A stretch of 64,000 bases of DNA. Origin: Martinezella rhizogenes (GTDB lineage: Bacteria; Pseudomonadota; Alphaproteobacteria; Rhizobiales; Rhizobiaceae). Shown one piece after another: positions 9,517-18,117 of the stretch (its first letter is position 1; each line of letters starts with the position of its first letter). A model generated the notes under the pieces. That model was not told the origin of the DNA and ran no database searches. It saw only the letters and a program-made list of their open reading frames with translations. The stretch is from NCBI RefSeq assembly GCF_027460065.1, contig NZ_JAPYZZ010000011.1, forward strand, positions 62,001 through 126,000, given 5' to 3'. The translations under genes were made by a program, and so were the position numbers.

Positions 9517-10520
9517 TTGTGACGGATCCTTGGATTGATGAGGCCATAGGTCAGATCGACTAGCAGGTTGATGATAACCACCAGACCTGTGATCAGGAGC
9601 AGACCGCTCTGAACCGATGGATAGTCGCGGCGCATTATGGAATCGATCATCCACTTGCCGATGCCCGGCCAGGAAAAGATGGTTTCGGTCAGAATAGCGC
9701 CCGCCATCAAAACACCCGTTTGCAGACCGATGGTGGTGATAACAGGGATCATAGCATTGCGCAGCGCATGGATGCCAACGACGCGCAAAGGCGACATGCC
9801 CTTGGCGCGGGCCGTGCGCACATAGTCCTCACCCAGAACCTCCAGCATGGCCGAGCGTGTCTGGCGCGCAATGACAGCCAATGGAATGGTGGCAAGCACC
9901 ACCGAGGGTAGGATGAGATGCGACAAGGCAGAGGTAAACGCACCCTTCTGCCCGGAAATCAAACTGTCGATCAGCATCAAACCGGTGACCGAGGGGAAGA
10001 AATACTGTATCGCGATCCGTCCGGTAACAGGCGTCCACTGCAGAACACCGGAAAAAAGTACGATGAGCTGTAGGCCCCACCAGAAGATCGGCATTGAAAA
10101 GCCAACCAGCGCGGTCGTCATGGCGATCTGGTCTAACCAGGAGCCGCGACGAATGGCGGCGATGACGCCGACCGGCACGCCGATCACGGTTGCAATGATG
10201 ATGGCGACAAGGCCAAGCTCAACCGTCGCGGGGAAGAGCGCCAGGAACTCGGTCAGAACGGGTTTCTTGGTGACCAGCGAATTGCCGAGGTCGCCCTGAA
10301 GCAGCCGTCCGAGAAAATGAAGATATTGCTGCCAGATGGGCTGGGCGAAGCCGAGCTGTTCGGCAAGTTGTGCATGCCGCTCGGGCGAAATGCCGCGCTC
10401 ACCTGCCATCAGCAGCACGGGATCTCCCGGCAGAACGCGCACGAAGGCGAAGGCAACGATGGTGATCCCGAGGAATGTCGGAACCAGATAGAGAAGTTTG
10501 CCGAAAATGAACCGGATCAT
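9513..10520 (-). CDS. dppB: Dipeptide ABC transporter permease DppB
   Basis: This 335-residue permease has the usual layout: a first helix (YLVPTFLGITIVAFAFVRVL), a large periplasmic loop with the conserved LPGDP segment, then five helices with the EAA-type loop EDYVRTARAKGMSPLRVVGIHALRNA near residues 230-255. It is the first gene after the substrate-binding protein, separated by a 62-nt gap holding a strong hairpin that may lower its expression relative to dppA. Confidence 0.92.
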   Translation of the reverse strand: MIRFIFGKLLYLVPTFLGITIVAFAFVRVLPGDPVLLMAGERGISPERHAQLAEQLGFAQPIWQQYLHFLGRLLQGDLGNSLVTKKPVLTEFLALFPATVELGLVAIIIATVIGVPVGVIAAIRRGSWLDQIAMTTALVGFSMPIFWWGLQLIVLFSGVLQWTPVTGRIAIQYFFPSVTGLMLIDSLISGQKGAFTSALSHLILPSVVLATIPLAVIARQTRSAMLEVLGEDYVRTARAKGMSPLRVVGIHALRNAMIPVITTIGLQTGVLMAGAILTETIFSWPGIGKWMIDSIMRRDYPSVQSGLLLITGLVVIINLLVDLTYGLINPRIRHK

Positions 10521-10536
10521 GGTTTTTTCCTGAAAA

Positions 10537-10569
10537 GACGCGCGGAAGAACAGGGTTCTTCCGCGCGTC
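10537..10569 (-). terminator. Perfect 15-bp hairpin between dppA and dppB
   Basis: The arms 10537-10551 and 10555-10569 are perfectly complementary over 15 bp with a 3-nt loop, and on the minus strand TTTTC follows. Such hairpins after a binding-protein gene often cause partial termination and protect the upstream message, so that the binding protein is made in excess over the permease. That role is inferred from position. Confidence 0.75.
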
Positions 10570-10582
10570 CAGTTGTTTGGGA

Positions 10583-12187
10583 TTACTCAGCGATATCGAC
10601 GTTTTCGAAGGTGAAGTCGCCAAGCGGGCTCATGGTGAAGCCGGAAACCTTGGCGGACATCGGAACGAACTGGGTGGAGTGCGCAAGCGTCGCCCACGGA
10701 GCCTGTTCCTTGAAGATTACCTGCGCCTGCTCGTAGAGCTTGGTGCGCTCGGCAACGTCGGTGGTCTGCTTTGCCTTGGCCAAGAGGTCCGAGAACTCCT
10801 TGTTGCACCACTGTGCACGGTTTGCACCGCCTTCACCGGTTGCGGCGCAGGACAGGAGAACGCTGAGGAAGTTGTCCGGGTCACCGTTATCACCGGTCCA
10901 GCCGAGGATGACGGCACCGTCGCGGTTCACTTCCGTGGACTTCTTGAGATATTCGCCCCATTCGAAGGAAACGATCTCAGCCTTGACGCCAACCTTCGCG
11001 AAATCCGACTGGATCAGTTCGGCCGTACGGCGCGCATTCGGCATGTAGGGACGCTGCACCGGCATTGCCCAAATCTTCATCGACAAATCCTTGACACCGG
11101 CGGCTTCAAGAGCCTTCTTGGCAGCGTCCGGATCGTAAGCATCGTCCTTGATGCTGTCGTTATAGGACCACATGGTCGGCGGGATCGGGTTCTTGGCAAC
11201 CTGGCCAGCGCCCTGGAACACGGCGTCGATGATCGCCTGCTTGTTCATCGCCATGTTCAACGCCTTGCGCACTTCCGGCTTGTCGAAAGGTGCAACGGTG
11301 GTGTTGTAGGCGAAATAGGCGACGTTAAGACCCGGCTGCTCGTCGAGCTTGAGGGTCTTGTCGGCGCGGATGGCAGCAAGGTCAGCCGGAGCCGGGTAAG
11401 GCATCAGGTGGCATTCGCCGGCCTTCAGCTTCTGAAGACGAACGGCGGCATCAGGCGTGATCGCGAAGATCAGGTCGTCGATCTTCGGTGCTTCACCCCA
11501 GTAGTCGGCGTTCTTCTGGTAGCGGATGACCGCGTCCTTCTGATAGGCGACGAACTTGAACGGACCGGTGCCGATCGGCAGGTTGTTAAAGTCTTCCTTG
11601 GTGCCGGCCTTCTCAAGCGTATCGGCATATTCCTTCGACACGATCGAAGCGAAAGGCATGGCGATGTTGGCGAGGAACGGTGCTTCCGGACGCGTCAGCA
11701 CGAACTTGACGGTGTAATCGTCAACCTTGACGATTTCCTTGATCAGCGACGGCATTTCCATGGAGTTGTAATATTCGTAGGTGATGCCTGCGATATACTG
11801 GTTCCATGGGTTCTTCGCGTCACCCTGGCGGTTGTAGCTGAAGATCACGTCATCGGCGTTGAAGTCGCGGCTTGGTGTGAACTTCTCGTTGGAGTGCCAC
11901 TTCACGCCCTTGCGCAGGTGGAAAGTATATTCGAGACCATCCTTGGAAACGTCCCATTTTTCCGCAAGGCCGGGCTCTACTTCGGTCGTGCCCTTCTTGA
12001 ACTCGGTCAGACGGTTATAGACCGGATGCGCGGAGGCATCGAAGGTGCCGCCTGCGGTGTAAGGCGACGGATCGAAGCCTTCCGGGGATGCTTCGGAGCA
12101 ATAAACGAATGTCTTCGCCATGGCAGGCACGGCGGAAGTCATCGCAAGTGCAGAAGCGATTAGCAAACTGCGGGTCAGCATTTTCAT
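10583..12187 (-). CDS. dppA: Dipeptide ABC transporter substrate-binding protein DppA
   Basis: This 534-residue periplasmic binding protein is of the SBP_bac_5 (DppA/OppA) family. The signal peptide spans about residues 1-24 ([20 protein letters not shown], then PAMAK). Family segments include [20 protein letters not shown] at the mature N-terminus, typical of Dpp[22 protein letters not shown] in the middle and [18 protein letters not shown], a DppA hallmark. It precedes dppBCDF and has a GGGAAAGGA ribosome-binding site. The similarity suggests dipeptides; haem or aminolevulinate uptake is known for some DppA proteins and cannot be excluded. Confidence 0.93.
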   Translation of the reverse strand: MKMLTRSLLIASALAMTSAVPAMAKTFVYCSEASPEGFDPSPYTAGGTFDASAHPVYNRLTEFKKGTTEVEPGLAEKWDVSKDGLEYTFHLRKGVKWHSNEKFTPSRDFNADDVIFSYNRQGDAKNPWNQYIAGITYEYYNSMEMPSLIKEIVKVDDYTVKFVLTRPEAPFLANIAMPFASIVSKEYADTLEKAGTKEDFNNLPIGTGPFKFVAYQKDAVIRYQKNADYWGEAPKIDDLIFAITPDAAVRLQKLKAGECHLMPYPAPADLAAIRADKTLKLDEQPGLNVAYFAYNTTVAPFDKPEVRKALNMAMNKQAIIDAVFQGAGQVAKNPIPPTMWSYNDSIKDDAYDPDAAKKALEAAGVKDLSMKIWAMPVQRPYMPNARRTAELIQSDFAKVGVKAEIVSFEWGEYLKKSTEVNRDGAVILGWTGDNGDPDNFLSVLLSCAATGEGGANRAQWCNKEFSDLLAKAKQTTDVAERTKLYEQAQVIFKEQAPWATLAHSTQFVPMSAKVSGFTMSPLGDFTFENVDIAE

Positions 12188-12222
12188 CTGATGGTCCTTT
12201 CCCTCTTTTTCTAAGTTCCTGC

Positions 12223-12239
12223 GGCTCCCTTCGGGAGCC
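12223..12239. other. Small hairpin in the dppA leader
   Basis: GGCTCCC and GGGAGCC form a perfect 7-bp stem with a 3-nt loop about 36 nt upstream of dppA. No T run follows on either strand, so it is not a standard terminator. It could separate the upstream peptidase gene from dppA or affect leader stability. Confidence 0.4.
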
Positions 12240-12305
12240 TACCTCTTCTGGTCAGTAGCAACACGGATATCCGTCTCGCCGTTCGGTCTTTTGCCCCCCG
12301 ACCAA

Positions 12306-13493
12306 TTACCCGGCGACCGGCTGAAACAGCCGATCGAGGTTCTTCTCCGGTGGGCAGAACCAACGCGGTCCTGCCTCCGTCATATAAGCTATATCCTCGA
12401 GACGGACCCCGCATTCGCCATAAACGCACAGCATCGGCTCGATGGAAAAACACATGCCCGGTTCGAGAACCGTGGCATTTGCTGCAACGATATAGGGTTC
12501 TTCGTGAATATCCAGCCCAAGCCCGTGACCGGTGCGGTGCGGCAGGCCCGGAACCTGATAATCCGGCCCGAAACCGGCCGCTCTCAGGCTTTCGCGCGCA
12601 GCCCTATCAACATCCTGGCAGGCAGCACCGAGGCGGGCAGCCGCAAAGGCCGCAGCCTGTGCGTCACGTTCGGCGTTCCAGAGAAAACGCTGGCGCTCGG
12701 TCGGCTTGCCGTAGACATAGGTGCGGGTGATATCGGAACGATAGCCGTGAAGAATGCCACCGAGATCGACCAGCACCATATCGCCTTCCACGAGCGTCTG
12801 TGCATAGGGCACGCCATGCGGATAGGCTGTCGCCTCGCCGAACTGCACCGCCACGAAAAGCGGCTTCAGACCGAGCGCAATATGGGCGGCATTAACGAAA
12901 TCGGCGACTTCGGTGGTGGAGATACCCGGACGCAGCCCGTCGAAGACAGCCTTCTGCACGCCATAGCTTGCATCCATCGCCGTCTGGATGAGGGCGATCT
13001 CGGCCGCGGACTTGACCTGCCGCTGGGCTACGATCATCGGCTGGGCGGAAATGATCCGGCCTTCCAGGTGCTGCATCAGGGCCGATGCAAAGACAAAGGG
13101 CGTTGCGGGATCGATGGCGACGAAATGACCGGGACAGGAAAATGCGCCAATGCGGTTTACCATCAGGTCAAAGGGACTTTCATCCTCTTCCCAGACGGCA
13201 ACTTCACCCGCAATGCGGATGAGTGTCTGCAGTTTTGGCTCTTCAAAGGTCGGGCTGATATAAAGCGGCGCACCCTCGGCAGGAATGACGGCACCGTGAA
13301 TACGCTCGGAAAGGCCAAGCGACAGACCGGTATAATAAGTCAGCGACGATGATGCATCGAGCCAGACCGCCTTCACATTTTGCTGGATCATCCGCGCCTG
13401 AAGGCCGCGTAGCCGCAACCTGAACTCGTCTTCAGCGATCGATGGAACCGCGATCGGCTGAAATCGCTTCAGCGCCTCTTGAAACTCTGCCAT
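12306..13493 (-). CDS. M24-family metallopeptidase (Xaa-Pro aminopeptidase/prolidase-like)
   Basis: This 395-residue protein has an N-terminal creatinase-like domain and a C-terminal pita-bread catalytic domain. All five metal ligands are present: D243, D254, H323, E352 and E366 (in LVDLGG, RSDITR, TGHGLGLDIH, SIEPML and RLEDIA). Members cleave Xaa-Pro bonds or hydrolyse related amides. The ATG at 13493 follows a GGGGAGAG ribosome-binding site; an upstream in-frame extension is not needed. The gene is 118 nt upstream of dppA on the same strand, so imported proline-containing peptides are a likely substrate. Creatinase activity is an alternative. Confidence 0.85.
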   Translation of the reverse strand: MAEFQEALKRFQPIAVPSIAEDEFRLRLRGLQARMIQQNVKAVWLDASSSLTYYTGLSLGLSERIHGAVIPAEGAPLYISPTFEEPKLQTLIRIAGEVAVWEEDESPFDLMVNRIGAFSCPGHFVAIDPATPFVFASALMQHLEGRIISAQPMIVAQRQVKSAAEIALIQTAMDASYGVQKAVFDGLRPGISTTEVADFVNAAHIALGLKPLFVAVQFGEATAYPHGVPYAQTLVEGDMVLVDLGGILHGYRSDITRTYVYGKPTERQRFLWNAERDAQAAAFAAARLGAACQDVDRAARESLRAAGFGPDYQVPGLPHRTGHGLGLDIHEEPYIVAANATVLEPGMCFSIEPMLCVYGECGVRLEDIAYMTEAGPRWFCPPEKNLDRLFQPVAG

Positions 13494-13792
13494 TCTCTCC
13501 CCGCCGCTTTCGGGCTCACGGACACAAGCGTGCCGGCAGCCTCCCAAGCGTTCTTTTCCACATGCTTAAACACAGGCATGGGCCTAAGCAATGGGCTGGC
13601 AGGGTGCAGCGCCACAAAACTGTGCATATTCATCTAGACATAACGAAATCGTGATCGACGCACGCCGGATTCCCGCGCAGCTTGCCTTGACGCCGAAATA
13701 TGAAATTCCCCCGGAAATCCAAGGGTAATATGCCCCACGTCCCGAACAGAGCCGGGACGCCGCAAAAACACCAGAAGAAAAAAATGCCCAGA

Positions 13793-13915
13793 AAAGGAAA
13801 AAGCCTGCCGCGGGAGGAGGTGCGGCAGGCTTCAAACTTGATCGGTGATTGGGAGGAGGAGTACCACCGATCCACATCGAGCGACACTGGGAGGAGGAGT
13901 GCGTCGCTTCGATGA
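13793..13915 (-). ncRNA. alpha-r14 family trans-acting sRNA (NfeR1/cuckoo type)
   Basis: On the minus strand three stem-loops follow one another, and each loop shows a CUCCUCCC anti-Shine-Dalgarno motif. Hairpin 1 spans 13914-13875 (CATCG and AGCGAC arms), hairpin 2 spans 13872-13840 (GATCGGTG/CACCGATC), and hairpin 3 spans 13830-13803 (9-bp GCCTGCCGC stem) and is followed by TTTTTCC, giving an intrinsic terminator. The length of about 120 nt, the three loops and the motif match the alpha-r14 family, including NfeR1 of Sinorhizobium, which represses ABC-transporter mRNAs by pairing with their ribosome-binding sites. No protein-coding frame fits here. Confidence 0.85.
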
Positions 13916-13920
13916 TTTGA

Positions 13921-13926
13921 ATATAG
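13921..13926 (-). promoter_or_regulatory. Likely -10 element of the sRNA
   Basis: The minus strand reads CTATAT seven bases before the predicted 5' end of hairpin 1, matching the alphaproteobacterial -10 consensus. The -35 region is not clear by eye. The rest of 13927-14037 holds no gene. Confidence 0.5.
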
Positions 13927-14037
13927 CGGTCTCAGCGATTTTTTCCAGAGCAAGTCTCGCAATGCAGCATTGCATTTCTGCATAGCTCGAAAATTCCTGC
14001 TTTGTTTTTTGGCACTCCTACAGAAATCGTTGAGAAA

Positions 14038-14787
14038 TCAGCTTTCCCGATAGACCTGGAAACCGGCGAAGGACTGATTGACGGGCATCAGTTCAAGGCT
14101 GTTGATGTTGATATGCTTCGGCTGCGAGGCGACCCAATAGATCGTGTTGGCGACATCGTCGGCCGTAATCGGATTGACGCCCTTGTAGAGATTATCCGAG
14201 GCTTCCTGATTGCCGCCGGTGCGCACCAGCGTGAATTCCGTTTCGCACATGCCGGGTTCGATCGAGGTTACCCTGACACCCTTGCCGTGCAGGTCGGAGC
14301 GAAGACCGAGCGAGAACTGCCGCAGGAAGGCTTTGGTGCCGCCATACACATTGCCACCCAAATAGGGGTAATGCGCGGCCACCGACGAGAGATTGACGAC
14401 AATGCCCTTCTGTTGGATCAGCGTCGGCAGAAGATGATGGGTGATGTTCAGAAGACCGGTGATGTTGGTGTCCACCATGGTCTGCCAGTCCTTCAGCGCC
14501 ACCTGCGGTGCGGGCGCGGTGCCCAACGCAAGACCGGCATTGTTGACGAGAATGTCGATATCCCTGAAACCATCAGGCAAAGCCGCCAGCGCCTTTTCGG
14601 TCGCATCCTCGTCGGTAATGTCGAAAGCGACACCATGAAAGGCCGAGCCGAGTTCGGCCGAAAGGGCCGCCAGCCGTTCCGCCCGCCGACCCGTGCCGAT
14701 GACCTTCCAGCCTTCCTTGACGAAACGCCGCGCCGTGGCCTGCCCGAAACCGGACGTCGCGCCGGTGATGAGGATGGTGCCGCTCAT
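14038..14787 (-). CDS. sdh: NADP-dependent serine 3-dehydrogenase (SDR family, YdfG-like)
   Basis: This 249-residue classical short-chain dehydrogenase oxidises L-serine (and related 3-hydroxy acids) to 2-aminomalonate semialdehyde, which decarboxylates to aminoacetaldehyde. It has the cofactor motif TGATSGFG at 8-15, NNAG at 82-85 and the catalytic triad S134, Y148, K152. From memory, the sequence is very close over its whole length to the characterised Agrobacterium serine dehydrogenase, which is also 249 residues. The RR at residues 34-35 fits NADP preference. Its start overlaps the stop of the upstream deoxyribosyltransferase-like gene by 4 nt. Confidence 0.9.
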   Translation of the reverse strand: MSGTILITGATSGFGQATARRFVKEGWKVIGTGRRAERLAALSAELGSAFHGVAFDITDEDATEKALAALPDGFRDIDILVNNAGLALGTAPAPQVALKDWQTMVDTNITGLLNITHHLLPTLIQQKGIVVNLSSVAAHYPYLGGNVYGGTKAFLRQFSLGLRSDLHGKGVRVTSIEPGMCETEFTLVRTGGNQEASDNLYKGVNPITADDVANTIYWVASQPKHININSLELMPVNQSFAGFQVYRES

Positions 14788-15398
14788 GATGATGCCTCCA
14801 CTATATCAGTTTTTTCAGGGTCAGTCTGTGTCAGTAATTTTTCAGCCGCCGCCGCGAGACCGCGTCTGTAGGCGGTGAGATCCGTATAAAGCGCCTCTTC
14901 CGGCGCATCGCCAACGATGATCACGCCGCCGCGCCGCAAAATTCCGCCATGCAGCATGAGATTGTCGACCATGTCGAAATTCTCGATCGACAGCCCGTCC
15001 GGGCCGCGATACCGGCCCGTTTCATCCAGCGCCACAACGTCGCTATAATGCGCCTTGATGCGGGTGAAATGATTGGCGGCGACGTTGGTATAAGCGAAAA
15101 CCGGCTTGCCCAGCGCACACATGAAGCCCAGTTCGTAGCTCGTCCCGGTATCGGCGGCGATGCCGCGGAACGGGGTGAGATTGGCAATCACCGCATCGGC
15201 TTCCAGCATCATCCGCTCGTCGACTTCATTGATATTGCAGCCATGGCCGATCCGTGTATCCGCCGGCGGAATCTGCAGGTCACCCGGGGAAAGCGGGATA
15301 AATCCTGCCTCCCGCGCCAGCGACGCCTTGAGGTCGAGCATTTCACGCGCATTCGGGAGAAAGACTTCCGGGCCGGCGAGATAGATTTTCTTTGTCAT
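14784..15398 (-). CDS. Nucleoside 2-deoxyribosyltransferase family protein
   Basis: This 204-residue protein starts with KKIYLAGPEVF, the nucleotide-sugar-binding strand and loop of the nucleoside 2-deoxyribosyltransferase fold, and carries ADAVIANLTPFRG and DTGTSYELGFMCALGKPVFAY, the segments with the conserved aspartate and the catalytic-type glutamate. Relatives swap bases between deoxynucleosides or hydrolyse nucleotide N-glycosidic bonds. The ATG at 15398 is chosen because the AGPE motif must lie near the N-terminus; the upstream open frame is not coding-like. It overlaps the serine dehydrogenase start (ATGA). Confidence 0.82.
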   Translation of the reverse strand: MTKKIYLAGPEVFLPNAREMLDLKASLAREAGFIPLSPGDLQIPPADTRIGHGCNINEVDERMMLEADAVIANLTPFRGIAADTGTSYELGFMCALGKPVFAYTNVAANHFTRIKAHYSDVVALDETGRYRGPDGLSIENFDMVDNLMLHGGILRRGGVIIVGDAPEEALYTDLTAYRRGLAAAAEKLLTQTDPEKTDIVEASS

Positions 15399-15561
15399 CG
15401 GGAATTCATGCGATCTGTCAGGAAAGGATGATCCGAAACTAACCCGGGGTGTTTCGCAAAGGCAAGCCGCAGCAGCACGGAAACGGTCCATAAAGCGGTA
15501 TCGCCCAGACGCTCTTTCCTTTATAGCCGGTGCCACAGACAGGAAATTTCCGGAGCAAGAC

Positions 15562-16188
15562 ATGGCAGCCACCATCCGTTATCACGAAGGCGATATTTCC
15601 GCCGAAGATGCCGCGCGCTACAAGGGCGCCATCGCCATCGATACGGAAACGCTGGGGCTGGTGCCGCGCCGCGACCGTCTCTGCGTCGTGCAGCTTTCGT
15701 CCGGCGACGGCACGGCGGATGTCATCCGCATCGCCGCCGGCCAGAGGCAGGCCCCAAACCTCGTCCATATGCTGGCCGATCCCGCCCGCCAGAAGATTTT
15801 TCACTATGGCCGTTTCGATATCGCCGTTCTCTTCCACACCTTCGGTGTGACGACCACGCCGGTTTTCTGCACCAAGATCGCCTCGCGCCTCTGCCGCACC
15901 TACACAGATCGGCATGGGCTGAAGGACAATCTCAAGGAAATGCTGGAAGTCGATATTTCCAAGGCGCAGCAATCCTCAGACTGGGCGGCCGAGACGCTGT
16001 CGCCCGCACAGCTCGAATATGCCGCCTCCGACGTGCTCTATCTGCATGCCCTGCGCGACAAGCTGACGGCGCGCCTTATTCGTGATGGCCGCATCGAGCA
16101 TGCCGACGCCTGTTTCGCCTTTCTGCCGACCCGTGCGAAGCTTGATCTTCTCGGCTGGGACGAAACGGATATTTTCGCCCATAGCTGA
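15562..16188 (+). CDS. Ribonuclease D-like 3'-5' exonuclease (catalytic domain only)
   Basis: This 208-residue protein is a DEDDy exonuclease. Exo I is DTET with D27 and E29, Exo II is HYGRFDIAVL with D86, and Exo III is LEYAASDVLYL with Y153 and D157. Full-length RNase D carries C-terminal HRDC domains that are absent here, so the protein is about half the usual size; such short forms are common in rhizobia beside a separate full-length rnd. It probably trims the 3' ends of structured RNAs. It is divergent from the deoxyribosyltransferase-like gene across 163 nt. Confidence 0.88.
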   Translation: MAATIRYHEGDISAEDAARYKGAIAIDTETLGLVPRRDRLCVVQLSSGDGTADVIRIAAGQRQAPNLVHMLADPARQKIFHYGRFDIAVLFHTFGVTTTPVFCTKIASRLCRTYTDRHGLKDNLKEMLEVDISKAQQSSDWAAETLSPAQLEYAASDVLYLHALRDKLTARLIRDGRIEHADACFAFLPTRAKLDLLGWDETDIFAHS

Positions 16189-16272
16189 GTGCAGCTGCAC
16201 TTCGCTTAAGCACTGATTTACCGAAATTGCCTATTCTCGGCCGCAACTTTGGGCGGCCGGGGACTTTGAAGG

Positions 16273-17502
16273 ATGATCACTCCGCTACAGCAGACGGCGG
16301 GCATTGCAGTCAGCGACCTCATGCGATCGATGGTGGAAGCCATCGAGGACCGTCAGCGCGAAGAGCGTGAAAAGGCGAACGGCACCAAAAAGGACGATGC
16401 GGTCAAAACCCAGCCGCAACCGGACGAAAGCCATCGCGTCGCCAATGAAAAGATAAGTTCCTACCTGTTCGGCATCATGAAGCCGAACGCCGATGCTTTC
16501 GCATCCCTCGTCTCGCGCTTTTCCTCCGCCCTCGGCGTCACGCAGGAAGCCGACGAGTCGAGTTTCTCCTTCGCCCGGCGGCTTCAGGATGCGCTGACCC
16601 TCACCGACAATTTCGAAAAGACCGATGCGCAGGGAAAAGCCACGACGATTTCCCTGACCTCCTTCGGCGTTTCGGAAACGCAGGTCACGGATGTGCTGAA
16701 CAACGGCGTCACCGCCAAGACCGATCCCATGGCCGCCCTCGCCGCCCGTATCGCAAAGAGCGCCGGCCTGACGGGCAAGGAAGAGGATTTTGGCGAGCAG
16801 ATGTCGAAAGCCATCATGGCGATGCGCGCGACCTTGCCGAAAAATGTCAGCGATCTCGAAGAATCCACCGGCCTCAAACAACTCGGCATCTCCGCCCGGC
16901 AGATGATCGCCGCCATCACCAACCCCTATGGCGACGAGGCGCGCGCCGTAAAAGATGCCCTGAACGATCAGGCGCAGGGCACCCGCTTCATGACGCGGGA
17001 AACCCTGAAGATCATCCAGCGCCTCGAAGATGTCGCGGACCCGAAGACCAAGGAAGAGTTGCAGGCCAAGCGTGGTGAAGAACGCATCGGCGAAATCAAC
17101 GATGCCGAGGTGAAGGCCGAGCGCGAAAAGGATATCAGGGCCCTCGATGTGCAGGGCAAGCTTGAAGACGTGCAGGAACTTCAGGACGTCGTGAAGGAGC
17201 ATATCGATGCGTCCAAGGACGACGAAACAGAAGGTGCCGACACGCAGAAGCCGGTCGATATTTCATCGGAAACCGCACTGATCTCGGTGCTTGCGGCGAC
17301 ACCGAAGGAAGACGCCGCCCCGGCTGAAAACGAAAATGACCCCGCAAACACAGAAGCGGCTGCCAATCCCGCAGATGCGGAAAATGACGCCAAAAAACTG
17401 CTCGATGCGCAGGGGCTCGTCAAAGACGCCCGCACCGCCATTCTGCCGATCTCGATCGACGACAATGGCCTTTACGAACTGCTGAAGAAAAAGGCGGCAT
17501 GA
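16273..17502 (+). CDS. Uncharacterised acidic protein with C-terminal DDNGLY motif
   Basis: This 409-residue protein has no family that I recognise. It has no signal peptide or membrane segment. Residues 20-60 are charged, 60-290 are predicted helical and more ordered, with segments such as FSSALGVTQEADESSFSFARRL, and 290-380 are acidic and rich in Ala, Glu and Asp, probably disordered. It ends in ISIDDNGLYELLKKKAA, and the same DDNGLY motif ends the next gene. A GC-rich hairpin (16238-16259) lies in the leader. It is the first of three co-directional genes with similar composition, so a shared function is likely but unknown. Confidence 0.75.
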   Translation: MITPLQQTAGIAVSDLMRSMVEAIEDRQREEREKANGTKKDDAVKTQPQPDESHRVANEKISSYLFGIMKPNADAFASLVSRFSSALGVTQEADESSFSFARRLQDALTLTDNFEKTDAQGKATTISLTSFGVSETQVTDVLNNGVTAKTDPMAALAARIAKSAGLTGKEEDFGEQMSKAIMAMRATLPKNVSDLEESTGLKQLGISARQMIAAITNPYGDEARAVKDALNDQAQGTRFMTRETLKIIQRLEDVADPKTKEELQAKRGEERIGEINDAEVKAEREKDIRALDVQGKLEDVQELQDVVKEHIDASKDDETEGADTQKPVDISSETALISVLAATPKEDAAPAENENDPANTEAAANPADAENDAKKLLDAQGLVKDARTAILPISIDDNGLYELLKKKAA

Positions 17503-17549
17503 TTGCCGCTTGCGACGTCACTTGAGCGAAACATGATGTGAGTTCAGAC

Positions 17550-17858
17550 ATGACCGATATTTCCGGCCTATCCGGCAGCTTCGTTTACGACAACGAGCCC
17601 GATGCGGCGCAGGCACTGCTGTCCATGGCCGCCCCGCCACTCGTTCCCGATGACGCGGCCTTTGCCGCAGCCGGCGACGAGGACCAGCCCATCGCGCCCG
17701 TGGAGATGCAACCGGAACGACGCCTTCCCAAAGCGAGCTGGCTCGACGCCATGCCGCCCGAGGCTTTCGAGGCCGCAACCAGCGATCCCGACCATATTTC
17801 CTCTGTCAACTCCGACGACAACGGCCTTTACCGCATGTTCATCGGCATCTCACCCTGA
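17550..17858 (+). CDS. Small uncharacterised protein with C-terminal DDNGLY motif
   Basis: This protein has 102 residues from the ATG at 17550; a GTG at 17538 would add four. It is acidic and low in complexity (AAPPLVPDDAAFAAAGDEDQ), with no signal or membrane segment. Its last 15 residues are SDDNGLYRMFIGISP, sharing DDNGLY with the C-terminus of the previous protein. The 18 bases coding this motif differ at a single position between the two genes (17458-17475 and 17814-17831), but the flanking sequences do not resemble each other. No family is recognised. Confidence 0.65.
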   Translation: MTDISGLSGSFVYDNEPDAAQALLSMAAPPLVPDDAAFAAAGDEDQPIAPVEMQPERRLPKASWLDAMPPEAFEAATSDPDHISSVNSDDNGLYRMFIGISP

Positions 17859-18117
17859 GCGCGCCGTCGTGCGCAATGCGTTGGTTAGCCAAATCTTAAT
17901 ATGTGCAAGCCAAGATTGAGCCAGATGATTCTGTATGCGCAGAAACCGGCATAACGGCCGTGGCGCATATGGCGCTCCCGCATGAGCGGGCGAGATGACA
18001 CCTGTACATCACCGGCGCGGCGATTTTTCTATATTCAAGCCAGATGCGGATCAGAGAGCCAATGGGGATTGGTTCTTTCGCAGCCAGCCGCGGTCACCGA
18101 TAGGAACGGAGCGCAGC

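Noticed and set aside
10577..12163. Long plus-strand frame of 528 codons opposite dppA
   Set aside because: It mirrors dppA codon positions and encodes an arginine/valine-rich product without a known domain; a GC-bias shadow.
13738..13759. Hairpin CGTCCCG/CGGGACG considered as part of the sRNA or a second copy
   Set aside because: It has no CUCCUCCC loop and lies beyond the sRNA terminator, so it is not a repeat unit of the family.
13494..14037. Whole gap considered for small proteins encoded on either strand
   Set aside because: The frames there (for example 13584-13983) overlap the sRNA hairpins and are Arg/Ser/Pro-rich without a ribosome-binding site.
16238..16259. GC-rich 7-bp hairpin before the first DDNGLY gene, considered as a terminator of the RNase D gene
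   Set aside because: No T run follows. It is better described as a leader hairpin of unknown role.
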